Source of the DNA: Moritella sp. | GTDB taxonomy: Bacteria; Pseudomonadota; Gammaproteobacteria; Enterobacterales; Moritellaceae | Length of the DNA: 64,000 nt | Direction: 5' to 3' | Assembly (NCBI RefSeq): GCF_013215705.1 | Contig: NZ_JABSQR010000009.1 | Coordinates: 1 to 64,000 of the forward strand | In this document: positions 26,463 through 38,796 of the stretch, in pieces | Layout of the letters: every line of letters starts with the position of its first letter | Numbering within the stretch: the stretch's first letter is position 1 | Made by a program: the position numbers and the translations under genes | The notes under the pieces: model-generated | Databases searched by the model: none | What the model saw: only the letters and a program-made list of their open reading frames with translations | What the model was told of the DNA's origin: nothing

Positions 26463-28739
26463 TTACATCGTATCCACTACCACCTTTGGAGTAACGAAGA
26501 TTAGTAGCTCTCGTTTCTGACTGATATTCTTGGTACTACGGAACAATACACCTAACCAAGGGATATCACCGAGAATCGGAACTTTCGTTACTATTTTCTT
26601 AATTTCATGCTTAAATATACCACCTAATACGATAGTTTCGCCATTTTCAACCAATACTTGGGTGCTAATAACTTGGGTATCGATGGAAACAGCCTCACCA
26701 CCCACTGTTTTCACATCCTCACCTCGGGTATCTTGATTTATTTTCAAATCTAAGATTATTTTATTATCTGGAGTAATGTGTGGCGTCACCCATAAACCCA
26801 ATACCGCTTTTTTAAAGGCGATAGTGGTAGCACCACTCGAACTTGATTCAACATACGGGATTTCCGTACCTTGTTCAATGTACGCTGACTTTTTGTCGGT
26901 AGTGGTAATTCTTGGACTTGCGATCACTTCTGCTTTTTGTTCTGCTTCTAACGCAGAGAGTTCTAAATCAAGTATTTGACCATTGGCTAACTCTGCAATC
27001 TGAAACGCAATAGAACCCGCAGGCGATGCGACAGGTAGATTGACATTAAGTCGATCTCCAATAGCAGGGACACTGCCTCCAGCCAAAGAGTCATTACCTT
27101 CAATAGAGCCCGATGATAAGCCAAAACCGCTACCAATGTCAGTACTACCGCTTAAACCCCAACGGATCCCCAGTTCATCCGAAATATTATCCACGACAGA
27201 AACCATTCTCGCTTCAATAATAACCTGACGTACTGGTACATCAAGCACCTCAATAATACGTTTTACACTGGCAATTACAGTTGCAGTATCTTTAATTAAT
27301 AGCGTGTTAGTACGTTCATCAAAACTCACCGTACCGCGTGATGATAACAGACTGGAATCTTTTTGTGACAAAAGCTTTGTTATATCACCCGCTTTAGCAA
27401 AGCTAATCGGAATGAACTCCGAATGTAATTCCGCTAAATCTTCCACTTCTTTCTTACTGACAAGATCACGACGCTCTAATGCGGCGAGTTCATCAGCAGG
27501 CGCAACCATCAGCACATTACCCTCGAGTTGCTTACTCAGACCTTTCACTTTCATTACAATATCAAGTGCTTGTTCCCATGGTACACTATCTAAACGCAGG
27601 GTGATATTACCATTCACGGAATCGGTAGTAACTAAGTTAAATTCATTAAAATCAGCAATTAACTGCAGTACAGTACGCACTGGAATATCTTGGAAGTTGA
27701 GTGAAATTACTTGTCCTTGATATTTACTGGTTTTTTCATCCGGATCTTTTTTGGTAATTTCAATAACAAAGATATTATCCGCTTGATCGTAACGATAATT
27801 AAAGTCATCACTGATGTCTAGTTCAAATGCAGTTACCCCTTCATCATGGAAAGTTTCAATTGTGGTTACCGGAGTACCAAAATCAGCTACATCTAAAATA
27901 TAGAGCAATTTTTTCAAAATAGCCGTACTATGAAATTCGGCGATTAACTTGTTACCTTTACGCTGAATATCAACGGCCATCGAACTGTTTTTCATGGTTA
28001 AAATTAATTTACCACTGCCGTCATTACCAGTTCGAAAATCAATGCCACGCACTTGGTTTACAAAACCACTAAAATCTTCATCCCCATCGTCCTCAATCGG
28101 TACGATATCTTCAATTTTAGGTGACTGCACTGTCACTTGACGGCCATCTTTGGTGGCCAGTAATGATGCGCTAACAGTGGCAGCAGGCACTCCGAAGTTA
28201 TCAATATTACGATCAATAACAGACGCGACTGGCAACACTGAACTATTCCCCGCGGTTGCCAAAGTAGGTTCAACGGCAAGCACCAATGTATCGTTATTCG
28301 TGGTACTGCCCGCAACTTCGGGCACAATAACATCACTGCTTAACACCCCAAAAGTGGCAATTAAACTGTTGTTATTTTGCACAATTTGATATGGCACTAG
28401 CTCATCTAAAGCGATAGTAATTTTAAGGCCTAAATCGACACGTTCTGCCGCTACATTTAACACGTTACCTTGTTCGATAACGACAGGGTTGAGCAGCAAG
28501 GTCGAACTAGCATCTGGTACTAAGATGACGAGTTGATGCGGCGAATATTGGAGTTTATCTGCATATTCAACCACATTTTCACTGAATTCTAACTCCAGCT
28601 CTAACTGCCCTTCGGCTAACGAGTTTAAGTGAATTTGTTTTAATTGTGGCTCAGAAAAACTGAACCCAGAGCATAAAAGTGTGGTACATAAAACCAATAC
28701 TTTCACGATATTGATACATCTTACATATGATTTAGTCAT
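26463..28739 (-). CDS. pilQ: Type IV pilus secretin PilQ
   Basis: 758 residues with a signal peptide (cleavage near 29, FSFS). Residues about 35-130 and 225-320 resemble AMIN domains that bind peptidoglycan. A secretin N-domain (VISLNFQDIPVRTVLQLIADF) lies near 345 and another near 440. The C-terminal secretin domain (RQVIIEARMVSV near 505, VPILGDIPWLGVLFRS near 720) forms the outer-membrane pore through which the pilus exits. Last gene of pilMNOPQ. Confidence 0.96.
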   Translation of the reverse strand: MTKSYVRCINIVKVLVLCTTLLCSGFSFSEPQLKQIHLNSLAEGQLELELEFSENVVEYADKLQYSPHQLVILVPDASSTLLLNPVVIEQGNVLNVAAERVDLGLKITIALDELVPYQIVQNNNSLIATFGVLSSDVIVPEVAGSTTNNDTLVLAVEPTLATAGNSSVLPVASVIDRNIDNFGVPAATVSASLLATKDGRQVTVQSPKIEDIVPIEDDGDEDFSGFVNQVRGIDFRTGNDGSGKLILTMKNSSMAVDIQRKGNKLIAEFHSTAILKKLLYILDVADFGTPVTTIETFHDEGVTAFELDISDDFNYRYDQADNIFVIEITKKDPDEKTSKYQGQVISLNFQDIPVRTVLQLIADFNEFNLVTTDSVNGNITLRLDSVPWEQALDIVMKVKGLSKQLEGNVLMVAPADELAALERRDLVSKKEVEDLAELHSEFIPISFAKAGDITKLLSQKDSSLLSSRGTVSFDERTNTLLIKDTATVIASVKRIIEVLDVPVRQVIIEARMVSVVDNISDELGIRWGLSGSTDIGSGFGLSSGSIEGNDSLAGGSVPAIGDRLNVNLPVASPAGSIAFQIAELANGQILDLELSALEAEQKAEVIASPRITTTDKKSAYIEQGTEIPYVESSSSGATTIAFKKAVLGLWVTPHITPDNKIILDLKINQDTRGEDVKTVGGEAVSIDTQVISTQVLVENGETIVLGGIFKHEIKKIVTKVPILGDIPWLGVLFRSTKNISQKRELLIFVTPKVVVDTM

Positions 28740-28781
28740 TTCATCATCCCTGAAAATGGCTTAACTGTGGTCTTGGTGCTA

Positions 28782-29309
28782 TTAACTATTACCTTGACTG
28801 CTAAGAGGAATTTGAGTTGTGCGAACTTGCCAACATCCTTTACCCGTTAATATCAACTCCGACAGTTCGATATAATTCTTGGTTATGTCGAGTATCTCAC
28901 CGTGATTAAGTCCAATATAATCACCCGGTGAAACTCGAAATATTTCTCCCGTACTTGCTCTTATTAACCCCCAAAGGTGCTTTTCACTGCCGAGGGTGCC
29001 ATGCATATTTAAATTATCTAACGAATAGGTTTCTAACGGCCCTTTAATCCGGGCAAAATTGGGCTGCGGACAATTTTGTGGGAACGGAGTTTCTGCTTTT
29101 ACCGATTCAGGACGAGGATTAGAAAATGGGTTACGCGCCCCCGTTTCCGAATAATACAATGCCACAAAACTTTCCATATCCGGCACACTTTCAACGAGGG
29201 CTGTTTTACGCCCTTTAACGTCATTAATGTAATCCACCAGATCCTGATTATCCGCAGTACAACCGGTTATCGTCAGCGTTAGAAAAACTAGGCTAATTAT
29301 GCGCTTCAT
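28782..29309 (-). CDS. pilP: Type IV pilus assembly lipoprotein PilP
   Basis: 175 residues. Lipobox ITGC places the lipidated Cys near 17. The C-terminal beta domain (LWGLIRASTGEIFRVSPGDYIG, GCWQVRTTQIPL) is typical of PilP, which links the inner-membrane PilMNO complex to the secretin. Its ATG overlaps the pilO stop by 4 bp. Confidence 0.94.
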   Translation of the reverse strand: MKRIISLVFLTLTITGCTADNQDLVDYINDVKGRKTALVESVPDMESFVALYYSETGARNPFSNPRPESVKAETPFPQNCPQPNFARIKGPLETYSLDNLNMHGTLGSEKHLWGLIRASTGEIFRVSPGDYIGLNHGEILDITKNYIELSELILTGKGCWQVRTTQIPLSSQGNS

Positions 29310-29884
29310 TTATCCCCCTTATAACGATAAGTACGGGCAATCATATTTACTTTCAGTAATTCCCCTTGCAGTTTGGTAATAGTGAAATCTTCTAACGTTA
29401 CAATCCTTGGTAACGCAGCAATATCACTGGTAAACTGACCAAGTTGATGAAAGGTACCAATTACCTCTAAGTTGACCGGTACTTCATAAGAGAAGTCCCG
29501 TTTGACTTCTTTTAACCATTTAAATCGACGCAACTGCAAGCCGTTATGCTGACCAATATAACTCAAGTCATCGAGTAATCCTGCGGTCTCACTTTTTGAT
29601 GGTAACTGCTTAAGCATGTGGTTAAATAAATTTTCCATCTCGGACATTTGCTCAGTATATAAGCCTAAATTCCCTGCAAGTCTGGCTTTTGCTTCAAACT
29701 GTAATTTTAAACTTGCTTCTTTCTTTTCAATATTTTCCAGTGCTTGTAACGACGACGCGATAAACATCCAATAAAATAACGCCGCAATTAATATTGAACA
29801 AATAATATTAATGGCAATTTTGGCTGGTTTCGGCCAATTTCCCAGGTCTTCGAGATCAAGTTCGTTGAGTTCTTGTAGATTCAT
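29306..29884 (-). CDS. pilO: Type IV pilus assembly protein PilO
   Basis: 192 residues: short cytoplasmic N-terminus (NLQELNELDLEDLGNWP), a membrane segment near 25-45 (IICSILIAALFYWMFIAS), a coiled-coil stretch near 50-90 and a ferredoxin-like periplasmic domain. Forms a heterodimer with PilN in the alignment subcomplex. Separated from pilN by 1 nt. Confidence 0.93.
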   Translation of the reverse strand: MNLQELNELDLEDLGNWPKPAKIAINIICSILIAALFYWMFIASSLQALENIEKKEASLKLQFEAKARLAGNLGLYTEQMSEMENLFNHMLKQLPSKSETAGLLDDLSYIGQHNGLQLRRFKWLKEVKRDFSYEVPVNLEVIGTFHQLGQFTSDIAALPRIVTLEDFTITKLQGELLKVNMIARTYRYKGDK

Positions 29885-29885
29885 C

Positions 29886-30440
29886 TTAGTTGCCCTCGTC
29901 CGTCGCCATAGGTGTTACCGAGAACCGCATTTCAAAACGATTACCCTCTGCTGCCGATAAGGCAATAATAGAGTCTAAGTTACCATCTCTAAGCCAAGTT
30001 GATTCCTCAATGTTGCGCAGTAATACCGCCAGGCGGGTATTCGAATCACTGGTGCCATTAATCTTAATAATGTCATTTTTAAAGGTTAATTTTGCCAGGT
30101 TTACACCCGCTGGTACCAATTGGGGCAGGGTATTCATTAACTGTGTGGGGGTATTGCGACTACGCTGTAAACTTTGAATTAAATCAATTCGCTCTTGCAA
30201 CTTATCTTTACGCCCACGTAACTCTTTGATTTTACCTAATTTAACATCGATTACTTGCATTTCTCGCATTAACAAGGCATTGCGTTGTTTTTGATTATCG
30301 ATAAAACCGCCAATCACCATATTCAGCATGATCATGACTAACAAGGTCGCACCAATACTAATCCCACTTAACGTGAAAAAGCGTTGCTGTCGGTATTTTT
30401 TATCCGCGTCGCGCCACGGTAAAAGATTAATATTTGACAT
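29886..30440 (-). CDS. pilN: Type IV pilus assembly protein PilN
   Basis: 184 residues. The N-terminal INLLPWRDADKKYRQQRF motif binds the cytoplasmic protein PilM. A membrane segment follows near 25-45 (GISIGATLLVMIMLNMVIGG), then a coiled coil and periplasmic domain. It overlaps pilM by 1 nt. Confidence 0.95.
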   Translation of the reverse strand: MSNINLLPWRDADKKYRQQRFFTLSGISIGATLLVMIMLNMVIGGFIDNQKQRNALLMREMQVIDVKLGKIKELRGRKDKLQERIDLIQSLQRSRNTPTQLMNTLPQLVPAGVNLAKLTFKNDIIKINGTSDSNTRLAVLLRNIEESTWLRDGNLDSIIALSAAEGNRFEMRFSVTPMATDEGN

Positions 30441-31507
30441 TAAAACGCCCTCATAGCTAAACCAAGCGCGACCATATAACGGGGTCCGTTAGCGATTAAA
30501 CGTTCTTTATCTTCGACCTCTTCCGCATAGCCAAACTGAGCAAAAGGATTGGCAACACGGGTGGTGATGCCCAGCTCGCTTTCCACTTCCTGTGCCAGCT
30601 CCATGATTAATGCAGAACCACCACTCAATGTGATCATATCTATTTTCTGCAATGTGCCAGAGTTAGTAAACAGCTGCACATTACGACGGATCTGCTGTAT
30701 GCATGCGGTGATATAAGGCGCCAATACATCAATATCGTAATCCAGTGGCAACTGTTGAGCGAGTTTCATTTTTTCAGCTTCATCACGTTGCAAGGTATAA
30801 TGCTCGCTAATGATGCGCGTATAGTTTTCGCCACCAAAGTTTTGCACCCGAGAATAAATAGATTCGCCCTTATGCAACATTGAAAAAATGGTCATGTTGG
30901 TACCAATATCAATCGCGGCCACCACTTTGCTATCATCTTGCAGATCAGCCAAGCGTAAATACAAATCGTGAGATCGCGCTAATGCATGCGCAGCCACATC
31001 CACAATTTGGGGGATAAAGTCATTCTCTTCGAGACAGCCAGCTAGCGAGGTGACACTTTCCGTGCGCGTCGCACTTAATAACACATTGTGCTTACCTGGG
31101 TTATTGTCATTGATACCTAATATTTCAAAATCGAGACTAATTTCATCAAGCGGGAAAGGAATTAAACTTTCCGCTTCCAACTCGATGTGCATTTCCAACT
31201 CAGGGCCGGAAAGATCAGTATCAACATAAATAATTTTCGTAATAACATTGGTGCCAGATACGGCTGTAGCAGCTTGTTTATAACGGAAAGGAAAATCTTG
31301 ACGCACCTGTTGCAACACATTCGTTAATGCTTCTATATCTTGCAATTGGTGATCAACGACACATCCTTTTGGCGTTGCAACCTCTGATACCATATCTACC
31401 ACATAATGTTCCGATCGCTTAGACAGCGCTAGGGCTTTTACGGAAGATGATCCAAAATCAACTCCGATCATTGCCACTGTCTGATTCCTTTTAAACAGCT
31501 TTAGCAT
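30440..31507 (-). CDS. pilM: Type IV pilus assembly protein PilM, actin-like
   Basis: 355 residues with the actin/FtsA fold: phosphate-1 motif IGVDFGSSSVKALAL near 15, AAIDIGTNMTIF near 210, and LSGGSAL near 295. It sits at the cytoplasmic face and binds PilN. I used the ATG of MLKLFKRNQT; the frame extends four codons to a TTG without a binding site. First gene of the pil operon, divergent from mrcA across a 166-nt promoter region. Confidence 0.95.
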   Translation of the reverse strand: MLKLFKRNQTVAMIGVDFGSSSVKALALSKRSEHYVVDMVSEVATPKGCVVDHQLQDIEALTNVLQQVRQDFPFRYKQAATAVSGTNVITKIIYVDTDLSGPELEMHIELEAESLIPFPLDEISLDFEILGINDNNPGKHNVLLSATRTESVTSLAGCLEENDFIPQIVDVAAHALARSHDLYLRLADLQDDSKVVAAIDIGTNMTIFSMLHKGESIYSRVQNFGGENYTRIISEHYTLQRDEAEKMKLAQQLPLDYDIDVLAPYITACIQQIRRNVQLFTNSGTLQKIDMITLSGGSALIMELAQEVESELGITTRVANPFAQFGYAEEVEDKERLIANGPRYMVALGLAMRAF

Positions 31508-31673
31508 AATGATCTTCAACTCTATGTAATAACAATGATTGTGTTTTGTTAATTTTTTGTTACCAGCAAAGCATACAGACTTAAATCTCTGAGGTCTATC
31601 ATAAAGAACTCGTACTATTTCACAAAACAGAGATATAATGATCGATTATTAAGAAATTATTGTGGGCACTATT

Positions 31674-34262
<2,589 letters not shown>

Positions 34263-34288
34263 GCTTTGGTATTAACATAACGTCAATG

Positions 34289-34328
34289 AAAAATGGCGCT
34301 GCTTTATGTTAAAAGTAGCGCCATTTTT
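34289..34328. terminator. Bidirectional terminator between mrcA and oxyR
   Basis: AAATGGCGCT-GCTTT, short loop, AAAGT-AGCGCCATTTTT. T runs on both strands; serves the two convergent genes. Confidence 0.88.
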
Positions 34329-34369
34329 ATATCTACAACTGTGCTAGGCTATTTATTTCAATAGTTTAG

Positions 34370-35266
34370 CTAAACTATCGTTGCAGTAACTTGTTTGCTG
34401 ATCACTTCTGCGATGTCGTTAAAACACGGACGTCTTACTGAACCTTTACGATACAATAAAACAATTTTACGGGTCGGTTCTGGCTCAACAAATTTAATAT
34501 ATTCAACACCTTCCGTGAACCGACTACGCGGGATAGCCAGATGTGGTAATAACGTTATCCCCGCTTCTGCTGCAATCATATGACGTAGTGTTTCTAAGCT
34601 CGTCGCTTTAAAGCTTTGATCTTCTTCAGCACCCGCGGTAAAACAGTAATCCATCGCTTGATCACGTAGACAATGGCCATCTTCTAACATCAATACCTTC
34701 TCGCCACGTAACTCCGATAAATCAACCCGATCTCGGCCTTTAAAACGGTGTGAGCTAGGAATAATCAGTTCTAATGGTTCTTTATATAACTCAATATTAC
34801 CGTATTTTTCCATACCTGGTAAATACGCTAATAACAGACAATCCAACTCACCTTCGTCCAACTGCTTTAATAGTTCATGGGTTTGGTTTTCATGTAAGAA
34901 CATATCTAAATCAGGAAACTGTTTCTTCATCGATGGTACAATCAGTGGCAGTAGATACGGCGCAACGGTTGGGATCAGACCAATATGAATTGCCCCTGCC
35001 GTCGGGCTTGCATAACTCTTAGCGATCTCTTTAATCGCTTTCGACTCTAATAATACGGTACGCGCTTGATCAGCAATTTGGTCGCCGGCAGGGGTGAACA
35101 ATACTTTTCTTGAGGTACGTTCAATCAAGATAACATCCAGTTCATCTTCTAATTTACGGATCTGACCACTGAGTGTCGGTTGACTAACAAAGCATTTTTC
35201 CGCTGCTTTTCTGAAATGTTTCAATTCTTGTAACGCGACTAAATATTCTAAATCTCTTAAGTTCAT
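34370..35266 (-). CDS. oxyR: Hydrogen-peroxide sensing LysR-type regulator OxyR
   Basis: 298 residues. N-terminal winged helix-turn-helix (FRKAAEKCFVSQPTLSGQIRKLE). The redox cysteines fall exactly at 199 and 208 (GHCLRDQAMDYC), as in E. coli OxyR. Peroxide forms a disulfide between them and activates catalase and peroxidase genes. Single gene; its usual RNA partner oxyS was not seen. Confidence 0.97.
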   Translation of the reverse strand: MNLRDLEYLVALQELKHFRKAAEKCFVSQPTLSGQIRKLEDELDVILIERTSRKVLFTPAGDQIADQARTVLLESKAIKEIAKSYASPTAGAIHIGLIPTVAPYLLPLIVPSMKKQFPDLDMFLHENQTHELLKQLDEGELDCLLLAYLPGMEKYGNIELYKEPLELIIPSSHRFKGRDRVDLSELRGEKVLMLEDGHCLRDQAMDYCFTAGAEEDQSFKATSLETLRHMIAAEAGITLLPHLAIPRSRFTEGVEYIKFVEPEPTRKIVLLYRKGSVRRPCFNDIAEVISKQVTATIV

Positions 35267-35569
35267 ATCGACCCAACTAAAACGGTAAAAGCAATTAAAT
35301 ACTCATTATTGATTCGTGTATTCTATCAATAAACCAACAATAACCACACTGTTAATAATGAAAAATCATGATTAATTACCCATAAATACAATAATTCTAA
35401 TCATTTATGACAATTTGTACTTCTCAGTCGTTTAAATTATAGGTACTATCGTGACACAGGCTTTAAATTAACATATTGATAACAATGTCTGTCGATATGT
35501 TTTTTATCCAACAATAAAGCACAATTATTCAGTAACGGATTACTGTTGTAGCAATAATAAGGATTTTGT
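35267..35569. other. Divergent promoter region of oxyR and a lipoprotein gene
   Basis: 303 bp, very AT-rich, no gene seen. Holds promoters for both directions; no operator could be assigned by eye. Confidence 0.45.
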
Positions 35570-37060
35570 ATGCACTTAAAAAAGTTAAGTTTCTTAGCTA
35601 TTTTACTGCTGTCTCTCGGTTTAACGGGCTGCGGTAGTGATAACTTAGACACGGTAAGTAGTGATAATAGTGATAGCACAGGGGATACTTCCGATAATAC
35701 TAGTGATAGTTCTGGTGATAACTCCGATGATAGTTCAGGTGATAGTTCAGGTGATACCACTTACACTGCATCAGGTGACTTCACACCAAAAATTATTCAA
35801 CGCGGTCAGACATTCACTTTTAATTATTACTTAGATAAAACAGCTGATGCTGACGTTATCTACGATATTGACATTGTCGGCACTGCCACAAGCGAAGACT
35901 ACACCATCAGCAATGCATCAACGTTAACGTTTGCTAAAGGTTCAACCACTACTAGCCTCACTATCACCACCTATCAAAAAGATGATGTATATGATGCGCG
36001 AACGCTGTCATTAACGTTTACCGGTAATACCGGTGAACCAGCAACAATTAATCTGCTCATCTCAGGCAATGTTTATCTCAATGACACTGGCATTACAAAT
36101 TACTCTGACGGCAGCTCTTTCGATATACAGACTCAAACGAATGATCAATACAAGCAACAAGATGCAGCTTATGGTCTTGATATCATCATCAATTCTGCAG
36201 CAACAGAGCCGGATACTGGCGATAGTAAAGATGATACAAAACAACTTTATAAAAACGCATTTGACGTAAATCCAAGTGATTCAGAATATAAAGGCAAAGC
36301 AGGCTTCCGCTTTGTAAAAATGCACGATAATGGTATGGCATTATCGGCAAGTAGCACAAATCATTCATGCGTTAAAGACGAGGTTACTGGCTTAACCTGG
36401 CAAGTTAAATCGACTTATAATACGCTGACTAATGTCGAATCTGATCCAACTCTTCCAGCTAATTATCAAATGGCTGATGCTCGTCGTTATCAAGCTTCCA
36501 ATTTTTCCTATCCTTGGAAAGCTTCAGCCTTGTCTGGGGTAGGGCCTGGTTGGCAAAATGGTATAGTGAATAATGGTGCTTTTATACCCGAAGATAACCT
36601 CCTCGCAAACCGCAATTGTGGTTACAATAGCGGCTTTACTGGCAGAGATTTTGATCTATATTGTTCCTCTGGCAGCTATGCCAATGAAACAAATTTCTTA
36701 AAAATTTGCGGCCAAAGCAACTGGGTTGTACCTACCGTTGAGCAGTTAAGAAGTATCATTAATTATGAAAAAGTGACTGATTATGCTGATCTGGTAGCGA
36801 ATAAACACGGCCTTGATGAAACCTTTTTTGACTGCCCCGCAGGTGACTGTGTTATTGCAAATAACAGCCTACAGGATCCGCTCTACTGGACCAGTTCATC
36901 GGTAAAAGGCGCCGAAGGACTGGCCTGGTGTATCAACCTGGAAAATGGCGCAGTCCAAACCTGCAATAAAAGAGAACACCACAAAGTTTTAGTGGTCAGC
37001 AGTAATGTTCCCGCTGAATTTTTTAATCCAAATTCTGATAACTCAACCGTAACAGATTAG
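35570..37060 (+). CDS. DUF1566-type surface lipoprotein with Ser/Asp-rich linker
   Basis: 496 residues. Lipobox LTGC (Cys about 21) predicts lipidation. Residues about 24-63 are a low-complexity Ser/Asp/Gly/Thr linker. Residues about 68-170 look like a Calx-beta-type beta sandwich (GTATSEDYTISNASTLTFAKGSTT, then TYQKDDVYDARTLSLTF). The C-terminal part is DUF1566-like, with TGLTWQVKST, a QSNWVVPTVEQLRSII segment and LYWTSSSVKGAEGLAWCINLENGAVQT. Such proteins are surface-exposed or secreted and have no established function. The next gene, 17 nt downstream, encodes a second protein of the same C-terminal type. Confidence 0.8.
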   Translation: MHLKKLSFLAILLLSLGLTGCGSDNLDTVSSDNSDSTGDTSDNTSDSSGDNSDDSSGDSSGDTTYTASGDFTPKIIQRGQTFTFNYYLDKTADADVIYDIDIVGTATSEDYTISNASTLTFAKGSTTTSLTITTYQKDDVYDARTLSLTFTGNTGEPATINLLISGNVYLNDTGITNYSDGSSFDIQTQTNDQYKQQDAAYGLDIIINSAATEPDTGDSKDDTKQLYKNAFDVNPSDSEYKGKAGFRFVKMHDNGMALSASSTNHSCVKDEVTGLTWQVKSTYNTLTNVESDPTLPANYQMADARRYQASNFSYPWKASALSGVGPGWQNGIVNNGAFIPEDNLLANRNCGYNSGFTGRDFDLYCSSGSYANETNFLKICGQSNWVVPTVEQLRSIINYEKVTDYADLVANKHGLDETFFDCPAGDCVIANNSLQDPLYWTSSSVKGAEGLAWCINLENGAVQTCNKREHHKVLVVSSNVPAEFFNPNSDNSTVTD

Positions 37061-37077
37061 CAGGAGTAGCAATCAAG

Positions 37078-37653
37078 ATGCAAAAATCAATACTATTACT
37101 TATTAGTTCAACGCTGCTTTCTACAAATGTTTTTGCAGCATCTGATCCCGTTAACTTGAACTGTGACCCTCTATTAGACCCAGAGTATTCAACATTCGAA
37201 TTTATTGATAATCTCAATGGCACAGTAACCGATTTACGAACCAGTCTGATTTGGGCTAAATGTACCCTTGGCCAAACGTATATTTCAGGTACGAATTCTT
37301 GTTCGAGTTCTGGTGCTGAAAATTATCTCGACTGGGGAGATGCGCTATCCGCAGCGGCATCTTATGAGGTGAATAATATTTCAGGCTGGCGACTACCCAA
37401 TATTAAAGAGTTAGGTTCTTTGGTTGATCGAAGTTGCGCTGCACCAACAATTAACTTAACGCTGTTCCCGAATACTGTATCAAGTATTTATTACTCAAGT
37501 ACACCATTCAAAGGCAGCAGTATTAATGCAAACTATGACCACCTCGTATCACGTGTCATTAATTTTTCTGATGGTACAGAGCTGCCGTTAACAACCCCAG
37601 AAAGTTCGAACACCAGCTACGTAATACGCGCAGTAAAAGGTGGCTATCGCTAG
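37078..37653 (+). CDS. Secreted DUF1566-domain protein
   Basis: 191 residues with a cleavable signal peptide (LLLISSTLLSTNVFA). The remainder is a short DUF1566 domain: GTVTDLRTSLIWAKC, LDWGDALSAAASYEV, SGWRLPNIKELGSLVD and YYSSTPFKG. Six cysteines in the mature part (for example CSSSG, RSCA) could form disulfides. It is co-transcribed with the lipoprotein gene upstream. Function unknown; the pair may be displayed together. Confidence 0.82.
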   Translation: MQKSILLLISSTLLSTNVFAASDPVNLNCDPLLDPEYSTFEFIDNLNGTVTDLRTSLIWAKCTLGQTYISGTNSCSSSGAENYLDWGDALSAAASYEVNNISGWRLPNIKELGSLVDRSCAAPTINLTLFPNTVSSIYYSSTPFKGSSINANYDHLVSRVINFSDGTELPLTTPESSNTSYVIRAVKGGYR

Positions 37654-37680
37654 TCGATATGTTTATCGGTTAAGATCAAC

Positions 37681-37707
37681 AACGGCGAGCTAAGCTCGCC
37701 GTTTTCA
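37681..37707 (+). terminator. Terminator after the DUF1566 pair
   Basis: 10-bp perfect stem AACGGCGAGC / GCTCGCCGTT with loop TAA, followed by TTCATTA. Confidence 0.82.
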
Positions 37708-37735
37708 TTACTTCTAAAATCTTACATCATCAAGC

Positions 37736-38653
37736 TTAAATCAACTCTAATTCAACCATAGCAGCACGAATGGCGTCTTTGGTACCTTGGGTCAGTTCAA
37801 TAACAGGTAAACGGCACTCAGGTTCACACAAGCCTAACAACGACACAGCGTACTTCACACCTGCTGGGCTAGTTTCTTTAAACATTAAGTTATGCAGCGT
37901 GATCAAGCGATCTTGTAATTCTCTCGCTTCATTATATTTACCCGCAAACGTTAATTCCTGCACTTGTGCATACAGTTTTGGCGCTACGTTTGCAGACACT
38001 GAAATCAAACCGTTACCACCAGATACATTATAAGCAACGGTGGTGCAATCATCTCCGGAAAGGAAAGAGAAATCACCTTTAATTAATTGACGCTCTAACC
38101 AAGGACGCGACAGATCACCTGTTGCATCTTTAATACCGACCACATTTTTCAATTCCGCCATACGCGCTAACGTTTCAGGCTGGATATCGACAATCGCACG
38201 ACCAGGGATATTGTAAACTATGATAGGCAGGTCGTTATTATCGTTAATCGCTTTAAAATGTTGGAATAAACCTTCCTGACAAGGACGGTTGTAATAACCA
38301 GCCACATGTAACGTCGCGATAGCACCGGCAGCTTGTGCATGATTAGATAACATGATCGCGTCGGTTGGATTATTTGAACCCGCGCCTGCAATAACCGGCA
38401 AACGGCCTGCAGCTTGGCTAACAACGATATCAAGAATTTGGCAATGCTCTTCTAATGATAGTGTTGGACATTCACCAGTGGTACCCACAGCAACAATACC
38501 ATGCGTACCCTGTTCTACATGCCAGTCAACGAGATTACGTAATGCTGGTTCATCAATTTTATTATTTTTAAACGGGGTAACCAAAGCAACAATTGAGCCT
38601 TTAAGTAATGCTTTCATTGCTGCTTTATCGGTGACCGGTGAGTTAACACTCAT
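37736..38653 (-). CDS. dapA: 4-hydroxy-tetrahydrodipicolinate synthase
   Basis: 305 residues. It condenses pyruvate and aspartate semialdehyde at the branch to lysine and meso-diaminopimelate. Motifs: GSIVALVTPF near 18, GTTGECPTLS near 55, YNIPGRAIVD near 145 and the Schiff-base lysine in VGIKDATGDLSR near 175. The N-terminus is about 12 residues longer than in E. coli. I chose the ATG of MSVNSPV because GGAG lies 6 nt upstream; the frame is open 13 codons more. A hairpin with a T run lies 26 nt upstream of this ATG. E. coli has bamC downstream; here it is absent. Confidence 0.95.
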   Translation of the reverse strand: MSVNSPVTDKAAMKALLKGSIVALVTPFKNNKIDEPALRNLVDWHVEQGTHGIVAVGTTGECPTLSLEEHCQILDIVVSQAAGRLPVIAGAGSNNPTDAIMLSNHAQAAGAIATLHVAGYYNRPCQEGLFQHFKAINDNNDLPIIVYNIPGRAIVDIQPETLARMAELKNVVGIKDATGDLSRPWLERQLIKGDFSFLSGDDCTTVAYNVSGGNGLISVSANVAPKLYAQVQELTFAGKYNEARELQDRLITLHNLMFKETSPAGVKYAVSLLGLCEPECRLPVIELTQGTKDAIRAAMVELELI

Positions 38654-38671
38654 AGAAACTCCATTTCGATT

Positions 38672-38709
38672 ATAAAAAAACCTCGAATACATAAATTGCG
38701 GTCGAGGTT
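38672..38709 (-). terminator. Terminator in the dapA leader (possible attenuator)
   Basis: Minus strand: AACCTCGA, 15-nt loop, TCGAGGTT followed by TTTTT. It stands between any upstream start and dapA, so it would end leader transcripts unless relieved. An earlier TCGAG at 38730-38734 could pair with the CTCGA arm instead. Confidence 0.6.
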
Positions 38710-38742
38710 TCTATAGGGATTTATTTGTTCTCGAATCACATG

Positions 38743-38796
38743 CTACGCTGGCTTTAATTTGCCTTGTTTATCTTGTTTTCGTTTTAAAGTAAGCAT
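38743..38796 (-). CDS. Putative lysine-rich leader peptide of dapA
   Basis: 17 codons: MLTLKRKQDKQGKLKPA, with five lysines and one arginine, ending 34 nt before the terminator hairpin. Start-codon sequence TCACATGCT (38791-38799) is a perfect inverted match to AGCATGTGA just after the stop (38736-38744). Only a weak GAG lies upstream as a binding site. The arrangement resembles amino-acid leader attenuation; chance in AT-rich DNA is the alternative. Confidence 0.35.
   Translation of the reverse strand: MLTLKRKQDKQGKLKPA

Noticed and set aside
27304-27720. 138-codon rightward frame inside pilQ
   Set aside because: Antisense to the secretin coding region; no binding site or motif.
35446-35760. 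Leftward 104-codon frame rich in Ser/Leu/Pro
   Set aside because: It mirrors the Ser/Asp-rich linker of the lipoprotein on the opposite strand; repetitive composition explains the open frame.
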